Shown piece by piece: positions 57,289-64,000 of a DNA stretch of 64,000 bases. The notes beneath the pieces were generated by a model. That model searched no databases. It saw nothing but the letters and a program-made list of their open reading frames with translations, and was not told the DNA's origin. Numbering within the stretch: the first letter of the stretch is position 1; every line of letters begins with the position of its first letter. The translations under genes and the position numbers were made by a program. The stretch covers positions 1-64,000 of the forward strand of contig NZ_JPRD01000011.1 of NCBI RefSeq assembly GCF_000817815.1. Direction: 5' to 3'. This DNA comes from Vibrio owensii CAIM 1854 = LMG 25443 (GTDB lineage Bacteria > Pseudomonadota > Gammaproteobacteria > Enterobacterales > Vibrionaceae).

Positions 57289-57444
57289 ATGCTTCCTTGC
57301 GCGAATTCACCGCTTTCACATCAACAAGTGTAGGATACGTAACCGGTTAATTCTCATACTCATTTAGGGTTAACCTTTGGGAACCAACTCCATCAATACA
57401 AATCACACATGAACCTAATGGATGGGAAGCAGTAAACTGGCGGG

Positions 57445-57479
57445 ATCAAAAATGCCGCAAAGTTCGAATCTTGCGGCAT
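57445..57479 (-). terminator. Intrinsic terminator for the minus-strand 109-residue gene
   Basis: On the minus strand, ATGCCGCAA pairs with TTGCGGCAT around a ten-base loop and is followed by TTTT. Confidence 0.85.
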
Positions 57480-57483
57480 CTTT

Positions 57484-57813
57484 CTAAACTGGCTTGTTTG
57501 TTTTTTTGCGACTTTCCAAGCGCGCTTTAAATTTCTTATTTCGGCGCTTTAAGGCTCGGAAGAACTTCGACTCTTCGTGATACCAACCAATAACGCTAAT
57601 GGGGAATCCCACCAGCATCATGATGAAGACATCGGCAGGAAACTGCTCTGTAATATCCCTTACCGTTTGCAGCTCACCAAAGATAAACAAGCCTATAACC
57701 TTGCCAACCAACAACGCACAGCAAATCATCAAGAAAGACTTCATTATGTAGTGCCATTTGCCTTTCTTGCGCTCTTCTCGCCAATACACGTATTTGTGCT
57801 CGCGGTTGTACAT
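57484..57813 (-). CDS. Small inner-membrane protein, function unknown
   Basis: 109 residues with a very basic tail (KRRNKKFKARLESRKKTNK) and two hydrophobic segments (SFLMICCALLVGKVIGLFIF and DVFIMMLVGFPISVIGWY). A GGAGGGGG site gives a firm start. No family is recognised. It lies alone between a CYTH cyclase gene and a hybrid kinase gene and has its own terminator. Confidence 0.7.
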   Translation of the reverse strand: MYNREHKYVYWREERKKGKWHYIMKSFLMICCALLVGKVIGLFIFGELQTVRDITEQFPADVFIMMLVGFPISVIGWYHEESKFFRALKRRNKKFKARLESRKKTNKPV

Positions 57814-57952
57814 TTCCCCCTCCGTTTAAGTGACATTGTCACCATCAGTCTGCGAAATGGAATGGTGATGCGAGACGGCAAGCTCGCACTACTTTAATCA
57901 TAGTGCGATTGGAGGGAGTTGCTTGTCAGACCAATAAGAAATGACGGGGATT

Positions 57953-58501
57953 TTACTGAGCGGTCCACATTTGTTTGTAAGAGCGCAATTCTCTGTTGGA
58001 CTCATCCAAACCAAACATGCCTGCTAGTGCTTGCAGTTTTTGTTTGTAGCGTCCTAAGGCGCTTTCATCGTCAGTCATTATCGCAAATTCTGCGAAATAA
58101 CCGATGCCTTCAAGGTGGTCAAGCGTGATATGGAATTCACCGACAAAGTAGATACTGCGAGTCTTCTTAGTATGAAGAATGACCTCGTACCCCATGTTCT
58201 CTAACATGCTTTTTGCCGCGTGAGACTTGGTGATGTCTGTCGCTTCGCAACGATCTTCTTCCGGACCTTTAACAATCCAAAGCTTAATGCCAGATGGTTC
58301 AATTTCACGAATCACCAAGCTTTTGTTTTCGTTGGTTAGTTTGCGATCAGGTGTATCGTAAAACCAATCTGATTCTTGGTTGTCTTCGAACATCACCTCG
58401 TGCTGCAAACTGCTCAGCGCGGTTAAAAACGCTCGTTTGTCTTTCACTCGGTATTTCAATTCAACTTCAAACTGCCCCTGAAAATGATCTTGTGCACTCA
58501 C
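57953..58501 (-). CDS. cyaB: CYTH-domain class IV adenylate cyclase
   Basis: A 182-residue CYTH-fold protein of the CyaB class IV adenylate cyclase/thiamine triphosphatase superfamily. The N-terminal ExExK metal/triphosphate-binding motif is present (EVELKYRV). Also conserved are YDTPDRKLTNENKSLVIRE, KLWIVKGP and HITLDHLEGIGYFAEFAI. Size and motifs favour class IV cyclase, but inorganic triphosphatase activity cannot be excluded. GTG start with GAGAGG upstream. Confidence 0.85.
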   Translation of the reverse strand: MSAQDHFQGQFEVELKYRVKDKRAFLTALSSLQHEVMFEDNQESDWFYDTPDRKLTNENKSLVIREIEPSGIKLWIVKGPEEDRCEATDITKSHAAKSMLENMGYEVILHTKKTRSIYFVGEFHITLDHLEGIGYFAEFAIMTDDESALGRYKQKLQALAGMFGLDESNRELRSYKQMWTAQ

Positions 58502-58648
58502 GCGACTACCTCTCTACAACTGTTCGCTTGGACTTTTTATTCTGTTTTTCACAAGGTGAAAGGACTTTAAAAATTTGCGAAAGAGTAGCATGAGTTCCGC
58601 TGCTGGTCTGAAACACAAGATAACTTTGTGCAAAACGTGGCACAAAAC

Positions 58649-59035
58649 TTAAAACGCGAGAGAAAGCATATAGACACAGCTTGCAATGCCAGCGATGACG
58701 ACCAGAGTCCTGCCGATGGCAATATCCGCAATGTACATAACAGGGTGTGCCATTCGGGTAAAAGCAAACACAATCGCAGGCATGGAGAGATCAGACCATG
58801 GAACACCACTCAAACTGACCGCAAGAATGGTTGCGCTATAAAATGCCAACGCTTCCCAAGCATTCGACTGCGCCGCAATGGTTCTTGCGGCTCGACCACT
58901 GAGTTTTCTCTCTTGCAAACGTGGATGATGGTTATCTAAATGACCGAGTTGTTGGACTTTGGCGTAGCCCCCAAGGCCGGCTAACACATAAGGAATAAAA
59001 CTGACAAAGACTAAGACAAACAGTGCGGTAGGCAT
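58649..59035 (-). CDS. MAPEG-family membrane protein
   Basis: About 128 residues with four hydrophobic helices and the MAPEG pattern (YVLAGLGGYAKVQQLGHLDNHHPRLQERKLSGRAARTIAAQSNAWEAL region). These proteins relate to glutathione-linked membrane enzymes. A TTG fourteen codons upstream (59077) is an alternative start; ATG 59035 is chosen on family length, and neither has a strong ribosome binding site. Confidence 0.82.
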   Translation of the reverse strand: MPTALFVLVFVSFIPYVLAGLGGYAKVQQLGHLDNHHPRLQERKLSGRAARTIAAQSNAWEALAFYSATILAVSLSGVPWSDLSMPAIVFAFTRMAHPVMYIADIAIGRTLVVIAGIASCVYMLSLAF

Positions 59036-59109
59036 AACAGGGATTCGTGATAATGATTCATAAGTTAAGTTTAGCAATTTCTAATTTTCTCGACTGCTTA
59101 CTTGTCTCA

Positions 59110-59544
59110 TTAATGCTTACGAAACACCCAAATTGGCCCGATTAAGAGGAACTGAACATCTTCAAAAAACGATGGTTTCTTCCCTTCGATTTTGTGCCCG
59201 ATAAACTGGAAAATCCAAAGCACACCAAACAGCAGCATCGAAATCTGTAAAACCGGCCAACCGAGTATGTCCATCGACCAGATTAGCCCAATACACGCAA
59301 CGGTGTAGCCAATCATCATCATGAATACGCTGAGAGACAGACGGAAGTAGAAGATCCAAGCGGGTAAAGCAACAACCCATACCCAGTTGAGATTGAATCC
59401 AAACAAAGGAATTTGCGGAATAGACCAAATCAACCCAACCACGGATAAAAAGATACCCGGCACCGCCACTTTATGAATCTTTTGATTGATTGGGTTTTGA
59501 TGGCTTTCACCGTAGGCTTCTAACCATTCAGAGAGTTCACGCAT
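59110..59544 (-). CDS. DUF962/Mpo1-like membrane protein
   Basis: A 144-residue membrane protein with four hydrophobic segments. The N-terminal motif EWLEAYGESHQNPINQKIHKVAVPGI region is characteristic of the DUF962/Mpo1 family, and the C-terminal FIGHKIEGKKPSFFEDVQFLLIGP also fits. The yeast relative is a dioxygenase for 2-hydroxy fatty acids; the bacterial role is not established. Probably transcribed with the MAPEG gene downstream. Confidence 0.88.
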   Translation of the reverse strand: MRELSEWLEAYGESHQNPINQKIHKVAVPGIFLSVVGLIWSIPQIPLFGFNLNWVWVVALPAWIFYFRLSLSVFMMMIGYTVACIGLIWSMDILGWPVLQISMLLFGVLWIFQFIGHKIEGKKPSFFEDVQFLLIGPIWVFRKH

Positions 59545-59660
59545 AACGTCACCTTTAACATCGCTATAACATTTATATAGTCGGTGCGAGTTAAAGGTGC
59601 GAGTTTTTGCCCGAAGATATTAATAATAAACAAAGTATCTGTGACCAAGCACAAACTATG

Positions 59661-60017
59661 TTACTGATATCCCAATGAAATACGCTGCGCTTTCGTTAGT
59701 TTAGCAACCACTAGGTCATACGAGCGTTCGCACAAATCCTGCACAAAGCCATCTTCAACATCGCCATTGAAGTAAACCGTAATCCAATGACGTTTGTTTA
59801 GGTGATAACCCGGCGTTATATCAGTGAACTGGGACGTTAGTATTTCCCCATCTTCAGGTGCTACTTTCAGGCTCACATACTCTCGTCCGTGGCGCTGTGC
59901 CAAAACCGCAAACATCTTGCCTTTAATTTTGAAGACTAACGCTTCGGGGCCAAATGGAAAGCTGCTTTCTGCACACATGAAAGTATCAAGAAATTGCTCT
60001 AACTCTTTAATATTCAT
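59661..60017 (-). CDS. MmcQ/YjbR family DNA-binding-fold protein
   Basis: A 118-residue protein with the YjbR pattern: FPFGPEALVFKIKGKMFAVLA, then VSLKVAPEDGEILTSQF, PGYHLNKRHWITVYF and a C-terminal SYDLVVAKLTKAQR. The fold resembles a double-wing DNA-binding module, but no regulatory target is known. Same strand as the MarR gene, 32 bp downstream of it. Confidence 0.88.
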   Translation of the reverse strand: MNIKELEQFLDTFMCAESSFPFGPEALVFKIKGKMFAVLAQRHGREYVSLKVAPEDGEILTSQFTDITPGYHLNKRHWITVYFNGDVEDGFVQDLCERSYDLVVAKLTKAQRISLGYQ

Positions 60018-60049
60018 CCATAATCCTCTTTCAAACCCATGACTTGGCT

Positions 60050-60532
60050 CTACTCATACTGCGGTAATAGAAGCTTTAACGCCTGATTAACCTGTCCTTT
60101 TTCTGCACTATTTAAAGAGCCCATCAGCTCATGTTGCGCTTGAAGGTGTTGCTCTATCAGTGAATCAATCAGCTCGAACCCTTTTTCTGTGAGTTCGACA
60201 GTGACGCTGCGGCGATCTTCTTTACTGTGCTCACGCGCAATAAGACCTTTCTTCTCTAGCTTATCAAGCCGATTCGTCATGGCACCGGACGTCAGCATCA
60301 TGGATGAAATCAGCTCCGATGGCGTTAAACGATATGGCTGACCACTGCGTCTCAGCGTTGCTAAGACATCAAACTCACCCATTTTGAGGTCGTAACGTTT
60401 ATGCAGTTCGGCGACGTGGTTCTCCATGTGCTTTGCGATTCTCATCAAACGCCCCATGATCGCCATCGGTTCGGTGTCGAGCTCCGGCTTTTCCTTAGCC
60501 CATTGGCTTACCACTCTGTCAATTGCGTCCAT
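60050..60532 (-). CDS. MarR-family transcriptional regulator
   Basis: A 160-residue winged-HTH regulator with the MarR core: FDVLATLRRSGQPYRLTPSELI, MLTSGAMTNRLDKLEKKGLIARE, and the wing DRRSVTVELTEKG. It is divergent from the EamA transporter at 60653, and two related palindromes lie in the spacer, so it probably represses both its own gene and the transporter until an effector binds. Confidence 0.92.
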   Translation of the reverse strand: MDAIDRVVSQWAKEKPELDTEPMAIMGRLMRIAKHMENHVAELHKRYDLKMGEFDVLATLRRSGQPYRLTPSELISSMMLTSGAMTNRLDKLEKKGLIAREHSKEDRRSVTVELTEKGFELIDSLIEQHLQAQHELMGSLNSAEKGQVNQALKLLLPQYE

Positions 60533-60571
60533 TACCCTTTCATCTCCAAAGACATTTAGATTTACGAATTT

Positions 60572-60587
60572 ATTTTAACATAAAGAT
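60572..60587. promoter_or_regulatory. Candidate MarR operator 1
   Basis: ATTTTAACATAAAGAT matches the second site (ATCTCAACGTGAAGAT) at 12 of 16 positions. It lies close to the MarR gene start. Confidence 0.6.
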
Positions 60588-60629
60588 ACTTTACAAAAAG
60601 CCATCACGAGCGTACCTTTACAATAAATT

Positions 60630-60645
60630 ATCTCAACGTGAAGAT
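60630..60645. promoter_or_regulatory. Candidate MarR operator 2
   Basis: ATCTCAACGTGAAGAT is a near-perfect palindrome (ATCT...AGAT) just ahead of the EamA transporter ATG. It shares its core with the site at 60572-60587. Confidence 0.65.
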
Positions 60646-60652
60646 ATTTAAC

Positions 60653-61555
60653 ATGAACATTTTACTCGCGATGATTCCGGCGTTCTTTTGGGGCACCACC
60701 TACGCCGTGACACAATTTACTTTGCCGGACTGGCCGCCAGTGCTGCTTGGCGCACTTAGAGCTTTGCCGGCTGGCCTTTTGTTGCTTGCTATCAAACCAT
60801 CACTACCAAAGAAACAAGATTGGAAGATCTTATTGGTACTCGGCACAATCAATATTGCCCTCTTCTTCGGACTCATCTTTGTTATGGCGTTGACCTTGCC
60901 TTCTGCAATTTCTGGCGTAGGTATGATTTCTGTCCCTGTATTCGCGATGCTGTTTGGCTGGGTTGTGTACAAGCGCCAACCAAGTTTGATTCAAGGGATA
61001 AGCGGCGCAGCGCTGATTGCACTAGCGTGGTTCCTGTTTGATCCTAGTTCGATCACACTCAACCCAATTGGCTTAATCGCTATACTATCTGCAATCATGT
61101 GTATCGTTATCGGCAGTAGCGTCACTAAGTCTCTTGGTGCAAGAATGCACTGGTGGACGGTGCTAACATGGCAGCTCATCCTAGGCGGCATCATTCTTTC
61201 TATCGCCGCAGCCATCTTTGCGAGCTTTAATCCAGAGCCGTATGTGAGCGCCCTACAAAACACATCATTGAGAAACGTCTGTGGTTTATTGTGGGTCATC
61301 GTCCTTAACACCGCACTTGGTTACGGCATGTACGTGTGGCTATTGCAACGCATGTCTGTGGTGGACTTTACCTTCGGTGGTATCGCAAACCCAGTCGCTG
61401 GCATTGTTTCTGGCTTAGTATTGATGAGCGAAAGCTTCACTCCCGTTCAATACAGCTTGATGCTTGGCATGATCCTGATGTCACTCGTCCCGCAACTGGT
61501 GATGTCGTTTAAACAAAAACGCAGCATCAATCACGCAAAGCCTTGTGAGTCTTAA
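60653..61555 (+). CDS. EamA-family (DMT) transporter adjacent to MarR
   Basis: About 300 residues with ten hydrophobic segments, beginning MNILLAMIPAFFWGTTYAVTQF, of the drug/metabolite transporter superfamily. The ATG at 60653 is preferred over a GTG at 60638, which lies inside a putative operator. Divergence from a MarR gene with two operator-like palindromes suggests inducible efflux of a small molecule or amino acid. Followed by a strong terminator. Confidence 0.9.
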   Translation: MNILLAMIPAFFWGTTYAVTQFTLPDWPPVLLGALRALPAGLLLLAIKPSLPKKQDWKILLVLGTINIALFFGLIFVMALTLPSAISGVGMISVPVFAMLFGWVVYKRQPSLIQGISGAALIALAWFLFDPSSITLNPIGLIAILSAIMCIVIGSSVTKSLGARMHWWTVLTWQLILGGIILSIAAAIFASFNPEPYVSALQNTSLRNVCGLLWVIVLNTALGYGMYVWLLQRMSVVDFTFGGIANPVAGIVSGLVLMSESFTPVQYSLMLGMILMSLVPQLVMSFKQKRSINHAKPCES

Positions 61556-61575
61556 CGCTCTAAAGCGTGAAAAAC

Positions 61576-61605
61576 AAAAAGCCCGAGTTTATGCTCGGGC
61601 TTTTT
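61576..61605. terminator. Bidirectional intrinsic terminator
   Basis: AAAAAGCCCGAG pairs with CTCGGGCTTTTT around a six-base loop. It serves the transporter (+) and the cupin gene (-). Confidence 0.9.
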
Positions 61606-61618
61606 GGTTCTGCTTTCT

Positions 61619-62038
61619 TCACTTCACCGTTATTGGCTTATCTTTCACACCAGCGTAAAACACCAAAATCTCTACCGGCTCATCACCCGTATTTGCGCCA
61701 AAGTGCCATTGGTCGACAACTTCTGCAATTGCATCCCCGGCTTTCAGTACGATCTTCTCTTCATCCTTTTTCGTGACTGTGATTTCCCCTTTCAGCACAA
61801 TGCCTGCATTAATGACAGGATGTTGGTGCATGGGAAGCTGCACGCCCTTCGGGACGGTAATTTTCAAAATGGTGACTTCCGGTTGGCCTTTTGGGTATTC
61901 TGGCAGCGCAGTGCCATCCCAGCTGGTTGTCGTCTTTAGGACTACGTCAGCCTCTACTGAATCTGGCAATTGAGTGTCTGCCCATACAGAGCTAAACACC
62001 AATGAAAGTGCAATCACTGCGGTTTGAATAGGTCTCAA
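61619..62038 (-). CDS. Secreted cupin-domain protein
   Basis: About 139 residues from a TTG start preceded by AGGAGAGG at the right distance. This start exposes a signal peptide (MRPIQTAVIALSLVFSSVWA), whereas starts further upstream would bury it. The mature part is a single cupin (MHQHPVINAGIVLKGEITV metal-binding first motif, DAIAEVVDQWHFGANTG second motif). A periplasmic small-molecule binding or modification role is plausible; the substrate is unknown. Confidence 0.82.
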   Translation of the reverse strand: MRPIQTAVIALSLVFSSVWADTQLPDSVEADVVLKTTTSWDGTALPEYPKGQPEVTILKITVPKGVQLPMHQHPVINAGIVLKGEITVTKKDEEKIVLKAGDAIAEVVDQWHFGANTGDEPVEILVFYAGVKDKPITVK

Positions 62039-62182
62039 AATCCTCTCCTTGTTTATTGATAACCTTTGTTTAAACAGTAAGAGAGGATGGAAGATGATGA
62101 CGAGTGGAAGAGAAGAAGTGTGAGCGAAACAGCGAAGCCTATTATCATGATGCAACAGCCTACTCTGTTGTTGAGCTCAGCA

Positions 62183-62827
62183 TCACTCTCCTACTAGGCT
62201 GATTTCGATGCGCTCTTTGCCTTTGCCGATGTTCTTTCGTTTTAGTTGAATACGCCCAACTTCCGACGTGTTCTTTAAATGGGTGCCGCCACACGGAACT
62301 TGCGCGAAGCCATCAACTTTCCAGTAGCGACGCTGTTCGCTGGTATCAGAAAAGTCACTGATGATGTCAGCGTGAGAATCGATCACACTTTGAGCTTGTT
62401 GTTGCAGCTCTGGCAGCAGTGGTTTAACGCTCTCGTGCCACTCAAAATCAATCCGGCTTTTGTCAGCAGAAATGTGCGCACCGACTTTGGTCATCTCAGG
62501 AAAACGGTGAGTTACGACTTCAAGAATCACTTCCGCTGCAAAGTGCAGTTTCATCAAAGCATAGCGACGCGCCCAATCAATCTGCGTGTTCACAACTGCG
62601 CCAGCTTGAAAGTTTGGCTCATGTTCCAGTGTATAAACAATGGATAGACCTTGCTTCTCTGCCTTTATCACTTGGATACCACCGATGGTGCCTGTATCGC
62701 TTTCCTGACCACCAGACTCGGCGTAAAAGATGGTTTCTTCTAGCTCGATACAAGGTCCGTCTACACGAGAAACGGTAGATTCCAACTCGACTTGATAAGG
62801 GTCATCCCAAAATACTTTGTGTGTCAT
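62183..62827 (-). CDS. Alanyl-tRNA editing protein (AlaX-like)
   Basis: A 214-residue stand-alone editing domain related to the AlaRS C-terminal editing module; it would hydrolyse mischarged Ser/Gly-tRNA-Ala. The N-terminal FYAESGGQESDTGTIGG and C-terminal CGGTHLKNTSEVGRIQL motifs are intact. The first metal motif, normally HxxxH, reads LHFAAEV, so one zinc ligand is changed (Glu in place of His). Confidence 0.88.
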   Translation of the reverse strand: MTHKVFWDDPYQVELESTVSRVDGPCIELEETIFYAESGGQESDTGTIGGIQVIKAEKQGLSIVYTLEHEPNFQAGAVVNTQIDWARRYALMKLHFAAEVILEVVTHRFPEMTKVGAHISADKSRIDFEWHESVKPLLPELQQQAQSVIDSHADIISDFSDTSEQRRYWKVDGFAQVPCGGTHLKNTSEVGRIQLKRKNIGKGKERIEISLVGE

Positions 62828-62925
62828 TGCCTTCCCTGCAATTTATTGTGGTGATGCCCTACTTTAGGTGAGTTTTATATCAATGCATAGCGTATCTGTG
62901 TGATTCTCTGCCCGATTTCATCCAT

Positions 62926-62957
62926 AAAAAATGCCCACCGAATCGGCAGGCATTTTC
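62926..62957 (-). terminator. Intrinsic terminator downstream of the HdeD-like gene
   Basis: On the minus strand, AATGCC-tg-CCG / CGG-tg-GGCATT with a short loop is followed by a run of T. Confidence 0.82.
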
Positions 62958-62990
62958 TATTTCACAAAGCTTTAGCGCTAGGTATCGTCT

Positions 62991-63554
62991 TTATTGGGAG
63001 AGCTTTTTCATTTGTAAGCCCATAAAGATGAAGCTGATGCCTTCAATCAGAAGCGAGATGCCTACAAACGTGCCCAATAGCGTGGTTGAGAATGCAGGAT
63101 CATCAAGCAACATGAAGAAATAACCACCGATCAGCACTGAAATTACGCCACTGAATACAATAACGTTGCTGCTTGGTAGGCTACGGTTGCTCAAACCAAA
63201 GAAGATACGAGTCAAACCGTTTAAGATCATCACAATCACCATCAACATGGTAATCGTGACAAGGCCCGCCAGTGGTTTGAACAAGATAAACAGACCACCC
63301 ACGATATACAGTACGGCACTTAACACGTACCAAAGCTTCTCTTTCCAAACATTGATGGAGAATGTGTGGTAAGCCTGAACCAGACCACTGAACAAGAGTA
63401 CTGCACCCACGATGGTTGAGATCGTCACGCCTGCCAGTACAGGCAAACTCATGGCACCAATGCCCATTAGTGCGATGATAACGCCAACGATAACGAAGTA
63501 TTTCCAGCCTTTAGATAGGAATGTAGGCTGTTGTGATTGATTAGAATTTTCCAT
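62991..63554 (-). CDS. HdeD-family membrane protein
   Basis: A 187-residue protein with six hydrophobic helices arranged as three similar pairs, matching the HdeD/DUF308 acid-resistance-associated membrane family (GWKYFVIVGVIIALMGIGAMSLPVLAGVTIS start). No enzymatic motif. Function in the family is poorly defined. Confidence 0.9.
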   Translation of the reverse strand: MENSNQSQQPTFLSKGWKYFVIVGVIIALMGIGAMSLPVLAGVTISTIVGAVLLFSGLVQAYHTFSINVWKEKLWYVLSAVLYIVGGLFILFKPLAGLVTITMLMVIVMILNGLTRIFFGLSNRSLPSSNVIVFSGVISVLIGGYFFMLLDDPAFSTTLLGTFVGISLLIEGISFIFMGLQMKKLSQ

Positions 63555-63848
63555 TGAATGCCTCTTGAATTAAACGCGAGCCGCCTTTTCAGTCTAGTCT
63601 AATAAAATATAGAGAGTTCACAGACTTAACAGAAATACGTGTCCCGTTTGCATAAAAGGATGTTAAACCCGTATTACATCATCGCCTATACGCTATTTTT
63701 GAATAATAAGTTTCAAGATTGCTGGATTAAACCAGTGCAAAACAAGGAGATGGAGAGTAGGATTAGCGGCTTTTCTAACGCCAGTTGCCTGACTTTTCCT
63801 TAGACGTTCCCACTCCTTTCATTCAGGCTACTTTTTGAGGATGACATT
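63555..63848. other. Intergenic region before the right-edge gene
   Basis: About 294 bp between the divergent HdeD-like gene and the partial right-edge gene. No ORF, terminator or recognisable operator is seen. Confidence 0.5.
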
Positions 63849-64000
63849 TTGCTCGATCATCATATTCGCACCTTCATTTCTGAAAAGCTGAGCTCAGTAG
63901 GTATCAACAGCGACCCTTATGGTATTGAACTCACCTCTGTCTTTATTTTAGCGAGCCTTACTGCGGCCGCTCTCAGCTATTTGATTGTGCATCACCTGAT
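63849..64000 (+). CDS. Partial membrane protein at the window edge
   Basis: The frame is open from a TTG at 63849 (GAGG eight bases upstream) to the window end. It encodes about 50 residues with a short hydrophilic start (LDHHIRTFISEKLSSVGINSD) and then a hydrophobic helix (LTSVFILASLTAAALSYLIV). This pattern is compatible with the N-terminus of an integral membrane protein, but too little is visible to name a family. Cut by the window edge. Confidence 0.6.
   Translation, partial: MLDHHIRTFISEKLSSVGINSDPYGIELTSVFILASLTAAALSYLIVHHL

Overview
The window looks like a chromosomal segment of a marine Vibrio, probably of the Harveyi clade (V. parahaemolyticus/V. alginolyticus group). This is inferred from gene content: a syp-type biofilm polysaccharide locus, a norM/riboflavin synthase pair, an AcfD-type lipoprotein, many c-di-GMP and hybrid-kinase genes, and moderate GC. 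No rRNA, tRNA or CRISPR array was seen.

Layout. (1) 1-6.8 kb: chemotaxis receptor, NlpC/P60 lipoprotein, DUF3802-like protein, a translationally coupled REC-CheC regulator and PAS-GGDEF cyclase, fructosamine kinase, and a small CPXCG protein. (2) 6.8-13.35 kb: the resident riboflavin synthase gene (minus strand) is split in two by a compact 5.9-kb mobile element. The element is bounded by a 7-bp direct repeat (7189-7195 and 13098-13104). It carries a large serine recombinase, an XRE-type regulator, a complete divergent riboflavin synthase, and an HNH/ATPase pair matching the Septu (PtuA/PtuB) defence architecture. Removing it restores an uninterrupted riboflavin synthase reading frame. It therefore appears to break a housekeeping gene, carry a substitute for it, and bring an anti-phage module. 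(3) 13.6-17 kb: norM, a DUF3080 lipoprotein and a periplasmic-type DNA ligase. (4) 17.3-38.4 kb: a syp-like exopolysaccharide locus (sypA, B, C, D, Hpt, G, H, I, J, K, L, N, O, P, Q, R). It lacks sypE, sypF and sypM. Two opposite-strand genes, a degenerate ABC exporter and a DUF1611 protein, sit between sypO and sypP. SypG-enhancer-like sites lie a near-constant distance upstream of sigma-54 promoter motifs at sypA, sypI, sypN and sypP.

(5) 38.5-47.6 kb: a P-loop kinase-like protein, a 1466-residue M60/AcfD-SslE mucinase-like lipoprotein, a HEAT-repeat DNA alkylation repair protein, a methyltransferase, a DoxX protein and a Cache-GGDEF cyclase. (6) 48-52.8 kb: an apparent operon of a hybrid kinase with two receivers, a small periplasmic binding protein and a porin-like outer membrane protein. 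(7) 52.9-64 kb: two EamA transporters (one next to MarR with paired operators), an O-acetyltransferase, another hybrid kinase, a CYTH class IV cyclase, MAPEG and DUF962 proteins, a YjbR protein, a secreted cupin, an AlaX editing protein, an HdeD protein, and the 5' end of an unidentified gene at the right edge.

The strongest candidate for an undescribed system is the recombinase-RibE-Septu element. The second is the inverted degenerate-ABC/DUF1611 pair inside the polysaccharide locus.
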